Shown: in pieces, positions 27,526 to 35,702 of the stretch | How the letters are laid out: every line of letters begins with the position of its first letter | Position numbering within the stretch: the stretch's first letter is position 1 | Source of the DNA: Microbacterium sp. 67-17 | GTDB taxonomy: Bacteria > Actinomycetota > Actinomycetes > Actinomycetales > Microbacteriaceae | Direction: 5' to 3' | Assembly (NCBI RefSeq): GCF_001898325.1 | Contig: NZ_MKTR01000034.1 | Span: 242,324-306,323 of the forward strand | Length of the DNA: 64,000 nt | Notes under the pieces: generated by a model | Database searches by the model: none | Seen by the model: the letters and a program-made list of their open reading frames with translations, nothing else | Told to the model about the DNA's origin: nothing | Made by a program: the position numbers and the translations under genes

Positions 27526-27969
27526 TCAGGCTTCCACGGGATGGGATGCAGCAAGTGCGGCATCCAGGTCGTCGAGAATCTGGGCGCAGTGGGTGACGTC
27601 CTCCGGGGTTCCCGCCAGCTCGAACTCGAACAGCACGGGCCTGCCCGACTTGGTGGCTAGTTCGCGAGCCGCCGCCTGGTAGTAGACGCCGAAGTTGCGG
27701 TTGCCCGAGCCGATGATCCCGACCATGCGGCGCCGGTTCGCGGCAGAGCGCAGGAAACTGCGGACGCCCGCGGGCAGGGTGACTTCGTCGGCGTTGCCCG
27801 CCTTGTACGACGGGGTCAGCAGAACCCAGGGTCCGGATGCCTCAGTGCGTCGGACGTTCGCGTCGGCGAGATTGTGCACAGCCCGGCCCGTTAGCTCGGC
27901 GAGGTGCTGCGCGAAGCGCCCCGTGAGGTTCGAGGTCGACGAGTAGAAGTAGACAGGCGTCTTGTCCAC
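27526..27969 (-). CDS. nrdI: Flavoprotein NrdI, class Ib ribonucleotide reductase assembly
   Basis: A 147-residue flavodoxin-like protein with the FMN-binding start VYFYSSTSNLTGRFA, the LLTPSYKAG loop and MVGIIGSGNRNFGVYYQAA, all diagnostic of NrdI. It supplies the oxidant that builds the dimanganese-tyrosyl cofactor of NrdF. In most actinobacteria it sits in an nrdHIEF operon, but no nrdH, nrdE or nrdF is beside it here, so it must work with genes elsewhere. The start is the GTG at 27969. Confidence 0.93.
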   Translation of the reverse strand: MDKTPVYFYSSTSNLTGRFAQHLAELTGRAVHNLADANVRRTEASGPWVLLTPSYKAGNADEVTLPAGVRSFLRSAANRRRMVGIIGSGNRNFGVYYQAAARELATKSGRPVLFEFELAGTPEDVTHCAQILDDLDAALAASHPVEA

Positions 27970-28084
27970 GGTTCCAGTGTCTCGCTGTAGAGGAATCTCG
28001 TGGGCGGTGCGGGCCGGGGAAATCCGACCGACGGCGGGGGACTAGCGTGGCCTCGAGCCGGTGCGCGGCGGAGCGGAGCTGAGT

Positions 28085-28438
28085 ATGAAGAAGACTGTTG
28101 TTCACGTGTTCCACGACGACGAAGACGCGCTCACCCTCGGCACCCGGGTGCCCCAGCGCATCGCTGAGGTCGCCGCCGAGAACGATGTGGCTGTCGAGGT
28201 GTTCGTGTTCGGTCCGGCGCAGCGTCACCTGTCGGTATCTCAGACGGATGCCGATGCCCAGTTCAACCGACAGATCGATGAGCTGATCTCGGCTGGCGTC
28301 CGTGTCGGCGCCTGCGTCAATGCGGCACGCACGGCGGGCGTCGAGGATGACCTCGGCCGGCGAGGCATCATGCTGTCGGTCGCTCGCGACGAGTTCCTGC
28401 GTTTCACGCTCGAAGGCGCAACCGTCATCTCCTTCTGA
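28085..28438 (+). CDS. DsrE/DsrF-like family protein
   Basis: A 117-residue protein with the DsrE-like pattern: an initial beta strand KTVVHVFHDDEDALTLG, then VAVEVFVFGPAQRHLS, and the segment ISAGVRVGACVNAARTAG that carries the single Cys. DsrE-like proteins handle sulfur or bind small molecules, but single-gene forms such as this are mostly uncharacterised. The ATG at 28085 was taken because GGAG lies eight bases before it. An alpha/beta hydrolase gene follows after 40 bases in the same direction. Confidence 0.78.
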   Translation: MKKTVVHVFHDDEDALTLGTRVPQRIAEVAAENDVAVEVFVFGPAQRHLSVSQTDADAQFNRQIDELISAGVRVGACVNAARTAGVEDDLGRRGIMLSVARDEFLRFTLEGATVISF

Positions 28439-28478
28439 GGTCTGGTCGGTGTCGGCGGCGGGGTCTACCCTCGGTCGC

Positions 28479-29261
28479 ATGGGTACAGCCGTCTCAGCCG
28501 ACGGTACGCGCATCGCCTACCAAACGTTCGGATCCGGTCAGCCCGTCGTCATCCTCGGCGGAGCCTTCTCGACCGCGAGCGACGGAGCGGCGATTGCGGA
28601 GGCTCTCGCTGCTCTCGGCCTTCGAGGGGTGACCGTCGACCGTCGTGCTCGCGGTGGCAGCGGAGATACCGCGCCCTACGCACCCGAGCGCGAAGTGGAG
28701 GATGTGGCAGCGGTCGTGGATGCGGTGGGTGGTCGAGCGGCACTTCTTGGCCATTCGTCGGGCGCGGTGCTCGCGCTGCTGGCGGCATCCCGTGGCGCCT
28801 CGGTGTCGCACCTCTTTCTGTCAGAGCCGCCGCTGGGCTTCGAGAAGTCGCACGTCCCTACCGACCTGCCCGAGACGCTGCAGCGTCTGCTCGACGAGGG
28901 GCGGCCCGAAGAGGTCGTCACGATCTTCCAACGCCAAGCGGTCGGATTGCCTGATGCGATGATCGAGCAGATCCGCGAGAGCCCGATGTTCCCGCATCTG
29001 GTTGGTCTTGCCCAGTCGGTCGTCTACGACGCGACCCTCACTCGCGCGTGCGACTCTCCCGATGAGCGGATGCTCGGCCTGAGCGTGCCGACCGCTGTGC
29101 TGTGCGGAGCCGAGACGTTCCCGTTCCTTGAGGTGTCATCTCGCGCGCTCGCCGAGGCGATGCCGGCGGCAGAGCTCGTCGTCGTGCCCGAGTCCCGCGG
29201 GCATCGCCCCGACCCTGCGGCGACGGCTCGCGTGGTCGCGGAGCGGCTCGGCGGGGTCTGA
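28479..29261 (+). CDS. Alpha/beta hydrolase
   Basis: A 260-residue alpha/beta hydrolase-fold enzyme. The nucleophile elbow is LGHSSGAVLALL (near residue 90), the oxyanion strand is QPVVILGGAF, and a late His lies in ESRGHRPDP. No signal peptide is present. The first bases TACAGCCGTCTCAGCCGACGG code a normal hydrolase start, and the ATG at 28479 is the first in frame for the domain. It could be an esterase or a dienelactone-type enzyme; the sequence does not tell which. It ends seven bases from the convergent YaeQ gene. Confidence 0.85.
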   Translation: MGTAVSADGTRIAYQTFGSGQPVVILGGAFSTASDGAAIAEALAALGLRGVTVDRRARGGSGDTAPYAPEREVEDVAAVVDAVGGRAALLGHSSGAVLALLAASRGASVSHLFLSEPPLGFEKSHVPTDLPETLQRLLDEGRPEEVVTIFQRQAVGLPDAMIEQIRESPMFPHLVGLAQSVVYDATLTRACDSPDERMLGLSVPTAVLCGAETFPFLEVSSRALAEAMPAAELVVVPESRGHRPDPAATARVVAERLGGV

Positions 29262-29268
29262 GGTCGAC

Positions 29269-29808
29269 TCAGGCGGCGAATACGGAGTGGATGTCTGACG
29301 AGAACGTGTGCCCATTGATCTCGAGATACAGATGCTTCTCGGTGACCGAGACGGTCAGTGCCGTTCGACGCTCAATACCTGACGCCGCCGTCTCGAGAAA
29401 CCCGCGGTCGAAGCTGACGACGGGAATCTCGTCACCACGATGGATGCGCTTTCCAGCCCAGCTCGCAACGAGCTTGGCAGGATCCCGGTGCGTGTACACA
29501 GCCACTCGCCCGGCCTTCATGCTGCCCTCGTGAAGTCGCGCGGCATCCGGGGCCCCGACCTCGATCCAGGCGCTCAGAGCACTAGTCGCATCACGGATCA
29601 CGATCGCCGGCTCATCCGTCGAGGAGAGACCTTCGGTGAAGGTGATGCCTTCCTCGTACTCCAGTGCGTAGGCGAGCACGCGCGTGAGCATGAACACGTC
29701 GGTCTCAGACGGATGCCGAGCCACCCGCAGCGACAGGTCGTCGTAGACGCCGCGGTCGACATCGGCCAGCGTCACCGTGAACGTGTAGATCGTCGCGCCC
29801 GCAGCCAT
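29269..29808 (-). CDS. YaeQ family protein
   Basis: A 179-residue YaeQ-type protein, built on a PD-(D/E)XK nuclease-like core. It shows ATIYTFTVTLADVDRGVYD at the start, HPSETDVFMLTRVLAYALEY, and the WIEVGAPDAARLHEGSM block where the nuclease-like acidic and basic residues lie. YaeQ proteins are widespread and of unclear function, some linked to transcription antitermination. It is separated from the upstream ABM gene by 20 bases on the same strand, so the two may share a transcript. Confidence 0.9.
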   Translation of the reverse strand: MAAGATIYTFTVTLADVDRGVYDDLSLRVARHPSETDVFMLTRVLAYALEYEEGITFTEGLSSTDEPAIVIRDATSALSAWIEVGAPDAARLHEGSMKAGRVAVYTHRDPAKLVASWAGKRIHRGDEIPVVSFDRGFLETAASGIERRTALTVSVTEKHLYLEINGHTFSSDIHSVFAA

Positions 29809-29828
29809 CCCGCTAGCCTAGGCTGCGA

Positions 29829-30131
29829 TCAGGTCCGTAGCGGGGACCCCGCGACATCGAAACGGAACCCGCCGAACTCCCCGGACAGCAGCGGCCTGGC
29901 CTCGGCGATCCGCGCCTGCATCTCGGGTAATGGGAGCGATGCGCGATGCGCCTCGGCGCTCTCCCACAGCTCGATCACGAACACGGTGTCGGTTTCGTCG
30001 TCGTGGGAGTCGACCTCGTAGGCCAGGCATCCGTTGTCGGCGAGCACGCCGCTCGGCCGCGTGAGGATGGTGATCAATTCGTTGCGCTTTCCGGGCACCG
30101 CGCCCAGGGTTCCCACGTTCGCAAACGTCAC
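29829..30131 (-). CDS. Antibiotic biosynthesis monooxygenase (ABM) domain protein
   Basis: A 100-residue protein of the ABM/YgiN quinol monooxygenase group: a ferredoxin-like fold with NVGTLGAVPGKRNELITIL at the start, CLAYEVDSHDDETDTVFVIELWES in the middle and HRASLPLPEMQ after it. Such proteins form dimers and oxidise quinols or small aromatics, or simply bind them. It begins with GTG at 30131 and is followed by yaeQ. The gene marks the edge of ordinary chromosome before the restriction-modification island. Confidence 0.85.
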   Translation of the reverse strand: MTFANVGTLGAVPGKRNELITILTRPSGVLADNGCLAYEVDSHDDETDTVFVIELWESAEAHRASLPLPEMQARIAEARPLLSGEFGGFRFDVAGSPLRT

Positions 30132-30176
30132 ACGCGGTTCTCCGACAACGACGCAACCGGAGGGCTGGGAAGGCGG

Positions 30177-31058
30177 TCAGATGCCGGCGAAGCGACTGTC
30201 GTACTGGCCGGCCATTCGGACGATCATCGTCTCGTAGTGAAATGACGATCCGGGGGCTGGTGCAGGCGGCGCCGTTACAACGTCCACCGGTCCGCCGCGG
30301 TTCTCGAAATCGATGACGGTGACGCCGATGCCGTCGAAGCCGGACTCATGTACGGTGCTTCGCCGCTTCAGCTGCGCGAGCTTGTCCAACGTTCTGGTCA
30401 CGCTCAGAGGTTGCGCATTTCGCCTCAGCACTACTGGATGTTGGGCGTCGATTGTGAATCGGTTGCTTGGAGACGGAGCGAAAGTCGCTGAGCTGTTGAT
30501 CTGAACGTAAGCGATTGCGAGTGCATGCTCAGATGCGCCGTGAACGCACTGCTCAGACGCTGCGAGCTCGTCGTGCAATCGGGGCAGCGAACTGACGTGC
30601 TTCGTCATGACCGCCTTCGCCTCGAGCGCCACGTGCACAGATCCGACGTTGCCGAACTCGATGTCGGGCAGATCGTCAAGGACGAGCTGCTCGGCTTGGG
30701 TCAGTGACAGCGCGTAGCGTGCGACGAGGTCCTTGAAAGACTCGCCAGCGCCGCCCGTATGCGTCGCCGGCCGCGCGATCACGAGGTCGAGGAACTTTTC
30801 TCTCCCGGTCCGGTAGTCAGTCATCGGATGGTTGACGCCGATGATGACCTTGCCCTCCCTTGCGTGCTTGCGAAGGGTCGACGACTGTTGAAGAAGGTCG
30901 AAGGCGACCCCCCAGCAGGCCGCTTCCGAATGGCGATCGGACTGCGAGTTGTATTGCCACGTGTTGCCGTACTTGTCGCGGATCGCCTGCTGCTCCAGGC
31001 AACGCGCGAAAATCTGGGGACCGTACACGGACCCAACCGTACTGGGAGCGGCGTGCAC
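30177..31058 (-). CDS. Candidate restriction endonuclease, PD-(D/E)XK type
   Basis: A 293-residue protein with no close family recognised. Its middle part shows a nuclease-like core: PD at residues 131-132 in LPDIEFGNVGS, then VALEAKAV with E146 and K148, an arrangement matching PD-x(n)-ExK. An earlier segment VNHPMTDYRTGREKFLDLVIAR may add to the active site. It lies 90 bases after vsr and in line with a C5 methyltransferase, the usual place for a type II restriction enzyme. The frame is closed by a TGA immediately before the GTG start at 31058, so no longer N-terminus is possible. The last 40 residues are proline-rich. The cleavage role is inferred from core motif and context. Confidence 0.6.
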   Translation of the reverse strand: MHAAPSTVGSVYGPQIFARCLEQQAIRDKYGNTWQYNSQSDRHSEAACWGVAFDLLQQSSTLRKHAREGKVIIGVNHPMTDYRTGREKFLDLVIARPATHTGGAGESFKDLVARYALSLTQAEQLVLDDLPDIEFGNVGSVHVALEAKAVMTKHVSSLPRLHDELAASEQCVHGASEHALAIAYVQINSSATFAPSPSNRFTIDAQHPVVLRRNAQPLSVTRTLDKLAQLKRRSTVHESGFDGIGVTVIDFENRGGPVDVVTAPPAPAPGSSFHYETMIVRMAGQYDSRFAGI

Positions 31059-31148
31059 TCACCGTATTGACGAACCGCGCTCCGCGTCGGTGTCAGGGGA
31101 GAAGCCCCGGACTCTGGCGCGCCTCGCTCGGAAATCGTTCACGCCAAT

Positions 31149-31574
31149 CTACGGGATAGAGAGTCTGGCAAGGACGGCGTCACGGATCGCCTCGGCTGCG
31201 ACTTCAGGTGGCTCATGCTCCCAGACCCGAAGAACTTGCCAACCGGCGTAGGTGAGTGCTTGATTCGTATCGACGTCACGGTCGTGATTGGCGGTGAGCT
31301 TCGTCCTCCACCAGTCGGTATTCGTCTTCGAGTGAGTCGCGTGTAGTGGGCATCCGTGCCAAAAACAGCCGTCGACGAACACGGCAATTTGAAGCCGAGT
31401 GAATGCGATGTCGATGGTCCTCCGAGGCCGTCCGGGAACGGGGAGCTGGACGCGGTAGCGGAGTCCAGCCGCATGTAGAAGCCTCCCAACAGCGAGTTCC
31501 GCAGCGCTATCACGTTGGCCTATCCGTGCCATTCGTCGCGAGGTCCGAGTGTATGTGACTGCGGCATCGTCCAC
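31149..31574 (-). CDS. vsr: Very short patch repair endonuclease Vsr
   Basis: A 141-residue Vsr nuclease, which nicks DNA beside T:G mismatches left when 5-methylcytosine deaminates. The core is clear: TSRRMARIGQRDSAAELAVG at the start, catalytic Asp in TIDIAFTRLQIAVFVDG (about D55), and the zinc-binding CFWHGCP (residues 70-76). It begins with GTG 14 bases after the stop of the C5 methyltransferase gene, the normal partnership. The ribosome site is weak, which suits translation coupled to the methyltransferase. Confidence 0.95.
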   Translation of the reverse strand: MDDAAVTYTRTSRRMARIGQRDSAAELAVGRLLHAAGLRYRVQLPVPGRPRRTIDIAFTRLQIAVFVDGCFWHGCPLHATHSKTNTDWWRTKLTANHDRDVDTNQALTYAGWQVLRVWEHEPPEVAAEAIRDAVLARLSIP

Positions 31575-31588
31575 GGGGCGCCTACCGA

Positions 31589-32803
31589 TCAGTTGAACAG
31601 CGGCTCGCTCCCGGCTTGCGCACGCTCAAGCGCATCGATGTGCTCCTGTACGTCAGCGCGGAAGCCCGGGTAGCGGCCAAGATTTCCTTGTTGCAGGCGG
31701 TTCCAGAAGCCTTTGGCGCCTCGGAGGCTGAGCGCTTCGGCAGCGGATGCGTCGATCATCTGCGCAAGGTGGTTGTATCCCTCGTGAGTGGGAAACTCGG
31801 AAAGGTCGACGGGGACTTGGATGCGTCCTGCTGATCCGGCAGCAGCAGCTGGCCATGCTCCGCGGCCGGGCTCCCAATCTCGAAGCTCGACGACGGAGTC
31901 GCCTGGAGAGAGCAGTCTACTGCCAACCCACCGGGAAACCCCGACGGTCACAGCGTTGCCGACGAGTTTCCACCGGGGGCCGTTGCGCCTGGATGACAGA
32001 TGTTCGACGTTCGTCCATCCTCGGTCGAAACCTTGCATGGCTTCGGCGTCCTCGACAGAGGGCTTAACGAGCCGGCGACCGAGTTCAGCGCCCCTAACCC
32101 ATACTGCCGGGGGCGATGGGATCCCGATGGTCGACCCACCCTTGAGCGTCGGGACTGCGTCCTGTGCCCAGCCGAGGCCGCCGCGCCCTTCTGTCCAGTA
32201 GAAGCCGAACATGTCGTCGTGGAAGTCATCGGATCGATCACCTGCGTCGTCTGCGAACAGGACTGTTTTGGGATCGAAACCGACTGACGCGATCAGGATC
32301 ACGCGCCGGCGTCGCTGCGGAACGCCCGTGAAGCGGGAGTCGACGACGCGGTACGCCCACGCGTATCCGAGCTGCTCGATCTCGGAGATCAGATAGCTCA
32401 TTGCCTTACCGCGATCGAGGGCGAGCATATTTGGGACGTTCTCAATCAACAGGGTCGGCAACCGACCGGTGCGATCCCGCGTATCCTCCAGTAGCCGGAA
32501 CACGTTGACGACGAGACCGGAGTTTTCGCCGGCGATCCCAGCCGTTCTGCCCGCCTGCGATAGGTCAGTGCAAGGGAATCCTGCCGTGACGAGGTTCGTC
32601 CCGTCAGGGAGCCTCTTCATGTTGCGCACGTCGGTGTCGATCGGCACGCCTTCGAAACGCGCTCGGAGGACCGCTTGAGCGGGTTCCCACCACTCGCAGA
32701 AGGTCAAGGTCTCGATCTGATTGCCAAGAGCGCGTTCCAGCCCGAGCTCGACGCCGCCGATACCGGCGAATAGCCCGGCCACCTTCCACGATGCGTTCGA
32801 CAT
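31589..32803 (-). CDS. DNA (cytosine-5-)-methyltransferase
   Basis: A 404-residue C5 methyltransferase. The ordered motifs are I (LFAGIGGVELGL, residues 11-22), IV with the catalytic cysteine (GFPCTDLSQAGR, C78), VI (ENV, 121-123), VIII (PQRRRRVILIA, about 162-172) and X (KLVGNAVTVGVSRWVG, near residue 270). The recognition domain lies between VIII and X. A C-terminal extension of about 110 residues follows motif X and is not recognised. It heads an operon with vsr and a candidate nuclease, so it should protect host DNA from that enzyme. The target sequence cannot be read from this. Confidence 0.95.
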   Translation of the reverse strand: MSNASWKVAGLFAGIGGVELGLERALGNQIETLTFCEWWEPAQAVLRARFEGVPIDTDVRNMKRLPDGTNLVTAGFPCTDLSQAGRTAGIAGENSGLVVNVFRLLEDTRDRTGRLPTLLIENVPNMLALDRGKAMSYLISEIEQLGYAWAYRVVDSRFTGVPQRRRRVILIASVGFDPKTVLFADDAGDRSDDFHDDMFGFYWTEGRGGLGWAQDAVPTLKGGSTIGIPSPPAVWVRGAELGRRLVKPSVEDAEAMQGFDRGWTNVEHLSSRRNGPRWKLVGNAVTVGVSRWVGSRLLSPGDSVVELRDWEPGRGAWPAAAAGSAGRIQVPVDLSEFPTHEGYNHLAQMIDASAAEALSLRGAKGFWNRLQQGNLGRYPGFRADVQEHIDALERAQAGSEPLFN

Positions 32804-33465
32804 GTATTGTGCTCCTAGTTCACGTCAAACCGTACTCGAGATTCGGTCAGAACTCGAGTCGACGGGCTGTGCGCGAAGATACGTTGGGCCTCTGACATCG
32901 AAGCTCGCGGGCTGTGGCGGTGCTATGCCGAGGACCGGACGCGCCACGCGTTAGTGTCAGACCTCATTGACGAGGAGACCTACGAGGCGATCGCTCGACG
33001 ACTGGATGAAGCGGATAGGAGTCGTTGCGCGCAGTCTAGATTTCCCCTCCCGGCTCAGACCGCTCGTCCAGCCGGGTCGGGGCGGCGCCAACCTGGCAGG
33101 TTATGGAGGATCAGGAGCAAGAACGCGTGGTGGTGCTCGGCGGGATCGAGTACGACATGGTGTTCGCGTCGTAGATCGATGACGAGCAGCGCATCAAACT
33201 TGATCTCCCCGCGCGCGGGATGCGTTGTACCTGTGCGGTTTGCGTTTGCGAGAACGACGCTGATGCTGGATCCGTCGAGCATCCCATTTCTGGCTGCTGC
33301 CTCGCCGATTGCCCGGCGTGCATCCGGCGCGGTGACACACGGGGGCGTTGCATGCGTTACGGCGGCCGAATCAGCTTGACACATGTCGGCCGTCGTCAAG
33401 CGCGGTTTGCGTGGCGGGCGCGCAATAGCCAAGCACGCCCCTAGCATCGTCGCCAGGAGGGCGTG
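32804..33465. other. Decayed stretch between the methyltransferase and the PIN-GNAT gene
   Basis: No confident gene fits in these 662 bases. On the plus strand one frame reads well for some 60 codons from about 32840 to 33015 (with SDLIDEETYEAIARRLDEAD) but has no start and soon becomes nonsense. Another short frame near 33100 (VVVLGGIEYDMVFAS) stops at once. On the minus strand a frame covers 33055-33447, but its His- and Pro-rich product looks like an antisense reading. The pattern suggests remains of one or two lost genes. The 3' end includes TTGAC-N14-GTCAA (33375-33398), which may be an operator or promoter part for the next gene. Confidence 0.45.
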
Positions 33466-34998
33466 ATGCAGAGCGGGATGACATTCCTTATCGACTCCAA
33501 CGTCGTGATCGCTGCTGAGCCGTTCAATGGGCAGCTGGAGTCACGTCACCCTGTCGTGAGCCAATTCATGCGACTCGCTGGGGAGCACGACCACAAGGTT
33601 TACGTACATCCGGCGACTCGTGACGATCTACTTGAAACGAAGGATGAGAGGCATCGCGCTCAAAATCTAGCCGCCTATGAGAAATACCCCGCGCTGGAAG
33701 AGATCTCCGTCCCGCTAGAAGTGCTGGCCCAGTTCCCGAGCCCGCCGAAACCCAATGATGAACGCGACGCTCGGATCCTGGCCGCTCTGCACATCGGAGC
33801 GGTCCATTTTCTCGTCACCGACGACGCCAGGATGCGGAAGCGTGCGAGCCGGCTTGGCCATGAGCTGAGGACGCTTACTCCAGGCGAGGCAGCGTCGCAG
33901 CTCGCGGCATGGCACCCGAAAGCACCGCCGCCACCCCCATCCGTGGAGGAGCTGAAGACCTACGCGCTCGATGTCTCACAACGGATCTTCGACGATCTGC
34001 GTGCGGATTACTCCCCGCAGTTCGACGACTGGATGTCCACGGTGAGAGCTGAGTCGGCCAAGCGGCGCGCGTGGGTGATTCGCACCTCAGACGGTACGTA
34101 TGAAGCTTTGGCAATCGTGAAGATGAGCGATGATCACCCACTGGTGGTGGGCGCGCACGCGGTGAAGCTGTCGACTTTCAAAGTTTCCGACTCGGCTGCT
34201 GGTCGTCGCCTTGGAGAGTTGATGCTGAAGGCAGTCCTGAGATGGGCAGCCAACGAACCTGGTCGCCCAGGTGAGATGTTCGTCGAAGTCGATTCCAAGA
34301 AGACTCGAATGCTCGACTTCCTAACCGACTTCGGGTTCAACTTCGTGGCGACCAAGCCGGGAAAGCCGGACGAGCACATCTACCTGAAAGTGCTGGATCC
34401 GCCGGCCGGCAGCACTCTCGATGGGCTTGCTTTTCACGTTGCTCACGGCCCGCCAGCAATACGAACGGGTCAGCCCATCTTCATCGTTCCGATCACCCCG
34501 GAGTGGTACGTGGACCTCTTCCCGGATGCGACGGTGATGGGAGCCTCCGGGGTGGCTGTGCTTCCCGGCACCTACACCTCGCTCAAGCCTCACGGCAACG
34601 CGATCCGGAAAGCGTATCTGTGCAAGAGCCCGACGAAGGAGGTGCCGCCGGGCGCAACGCTGCTCTTCTACCGAAGCCAGGGGGGCAAGAAGGGGGACGG
34701 AGCGGTGGTCGCTGTCGGAGTGGCCGAACGGTCCCGGCGTTCCGAGGACCCGATCGAGACGATCGAACTCTCTTTCAAGCGCACGGTTTATTCGGCGGAC
34801 GATGTCGCTGGTCTCCACGAGGATGGGGCGCCGGTCCTCACAATTCTCTTCCGACACGACCGGTTCTTGGTGCCCCCGTGGTCACTGCCTGAGCTGCGTG
34901 CGAATAGGGTCGTCAAGAGCTGGCCGCAGTCGATAGTTCGCTTACGAGACAAGGAGGGCATCGCTTGGGTGGAAGCAAAGCTGGAAGAGTCGCACTGA
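33466..34998 (+). CDS. PIN-GNAT-PUA-like fusion protein
   Basis: A 510-residue protein with three domains. Residues 5-150 are a PIN nuclease domain with its four acidic residues: D10 (FLIDSNVVI), E57 (RDDLLETK), D101 (ERDARIL) and D119/D120 (LVTDDARM). Residues about 195-310 are a GNAT domain, with the acetyl-CoA loop in SDSAAGRRLGELMLKAVLRW and DFLTDFGFNFVATK. Residues about 340-500 look like a PUA/EVE/ASCH-type fold (NAIRKAYLCKSPTKEVPPGA then LLFYRSQGG). A run of prolines (154-159) separates PIN from GNAT. An AGGAGG site stands five bases before the ATG at 33466; the GTG three bases earlier is too close. The ASCH gene overlaps its end. Likely an RNA-targeting enzyme of a toxin or defence module; this is inference. 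Confidence 0.8.
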   Translation: MQSGMTFLIDSNVVIAAEPFNGQLESRHPVVSQFMRLAGEHDHKVYVHPATRDDLLETKDERHRAQNLAAYEKYPALEEISVPLEVLAQFPSPPKPNDERDARILAALHIGAVHFLVTDDARMRKRASRLGHELRTLTPGEAASQLAAWHPKAPPPPPSVEELKTYALDVSQRIFDDLRADYSPQFDDWMSTVRAESAKRRAWVIRTSDGTYEALAIVKMSDDHPLVVGAHAVKLSTFKVSDSAAGRRLGELMLKAVLRWAANEPGRPGEMFVEVDSKKTRMLDFLTDFGFNFVATKPGKPDEHIYLKVLDPPAGSTLDGLAFHVAHGPPAIRTGQPIFIVPITPEWYVDLFPDATVMGASGVAVLPGTYTSLKPHGNAIRKAYLCKSPTKEVPPGATLLFYRSQGGKKGDGAVVAVGVAERSRRSEDPIETIELSFKRTVYSADDVAGLHEDGAPVLTILFRHDRFLVPPWSLPELRANRVVKSWPQSIVRLRDKEGIAWVEAKLEESH

Positions 34999-35378
34999 TG
35001 TCCATTCATGGACGTTGGGCTGACGCGATCTTGGATGGTCGGAAGCAGGTGGAGTTCCGCAAGCGGCGCCTTGCCTCCGACATCGAGACGGTTCTTGTCT
35101 ACGCGACGGCGCCAGTCAGCAAGATCGTCGGCTCCTTCACTATCGACCGCATCGAGTCGGGCTCGCCGGCTGACATCTGGGAGCGGTTTGGCCACGTTGG
35201 AGTGATTCCGAAGGACGAGTTCTTCAGCTACTACGAGGGAGCGGCTTTCGCCTTCGCGATCGTGGTGTCCGATACCGAACGATTCGACGTTCCAATCCCG
35301 CTTGACTCGATAGAGCCTAGGCCTGCCGTGCCACAGAGTTTCGCGTACCTTCCCGCCCGCGAAGCGATTGCAGTCTGA
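34965..35378 (+). CDS. ASCH-domain protein
   Basis: A 137-residue protein of the ASCH superfamily (PUA-like fold, RNA or nucleotide binding). The core reads VALMSIHGRWADAILDGRKQ with VEFRKRRL, then VLVYATAPVSKIVGSFTID and later SYYEGAAFAFAIVV, with a conserved PQSFAYL end. The TTG at 34965 was preferred to the ATG at 34998 because AGGAGG lies seven bases before it and because the first strand of the fold (RVALMSI) needs the extra residues. It overlaps the PIN-GNAT gene by 34 bases, a strong sign that both proteins act together, perhaps as antitoxin or specificity partner. Its exact role is unknown. Confidence 0.82.
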   Translation: MGGSKAGRVALMSIHGRWADAILDGRKQVEFRKRRLASDIETVLVYATAPVSKIVGSFTIDRIESGSPADIWERFGHVGVIPKDEFFSYYEGAAFAFAIVVSDTERFDVPIPLDSIEPRPAVPQSFAYLPAREAIAV

Positions 35379-35641
35379 TTTCCCCGTAGACGTTGCTTCA
35401 CTGGGCGCGTCGACCTAGCGGGCGCAACTGGCCGCGTCCAAACGGAATGTGCGCATGACGTTTGCCACTTGACCGACCGACTCTCTTCAGCGGCCCGACC
35501 GGCCCGAGACCGGCCCAAGTCAACGAGCGGGCAACCGTTTGGGCATTCAGCAGACCGTTCTGTCTTGCGTCGCTCGCCCAATAGCCTGGTGAGTGGAGCG
35601 GACGACAGCAGAGGGAAAACCTAGTCTCACCAGGCAAGGCA
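35379..35641. other. Intergenic stretch with a 10-base inverted repeat
   Basis: No gene is seen between the ASCH gene and the tRNA terminator. A perfect inverted repeat GCCTGGTGAG (35584-35593) and CTCACCAGGC (35626-35635), 32 bases apart, lies next to the terminator of the tRNA operon. It may be a transcript end for the ASCH operon or a scar of an island boundary. No copy of a tRNA 3' end was found that would mark an attachment site. Confidence 0.5.
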
Positions 35642-35676
35642 AAACCCCCGCCATGTAGAAGCTAGGCGAGGGTTTC
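35642..35676 (-). terminator. Terminator of the Glu-Asp-Phe tRNA operon
   Basis: On the minus strand AAACCCTCGCC and GGCGGGGGTTT form an 11-base stem with one G-T pair and a 12-base loop, followed by TTTT. It lies 27 bases after the end of tRNA-Phe. A smaller stem GGACCGT/ACGGTCC (35680-35700) precedes it. Confidence 0.75.
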
Positions 35677-35702
35677 TGGGACCGTTGTAACGACGGTCCT
35701 TG

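Noticed and set aside
33055..33447. A 130-codon minus-strand open frame between the methyltransferase and PIN-GNAT genes
   Set aside because: The product is His- and Pro-rich with no domain pattern, and no ribosome site precedes its start. It looks like an antisense reading of decayed sequence.
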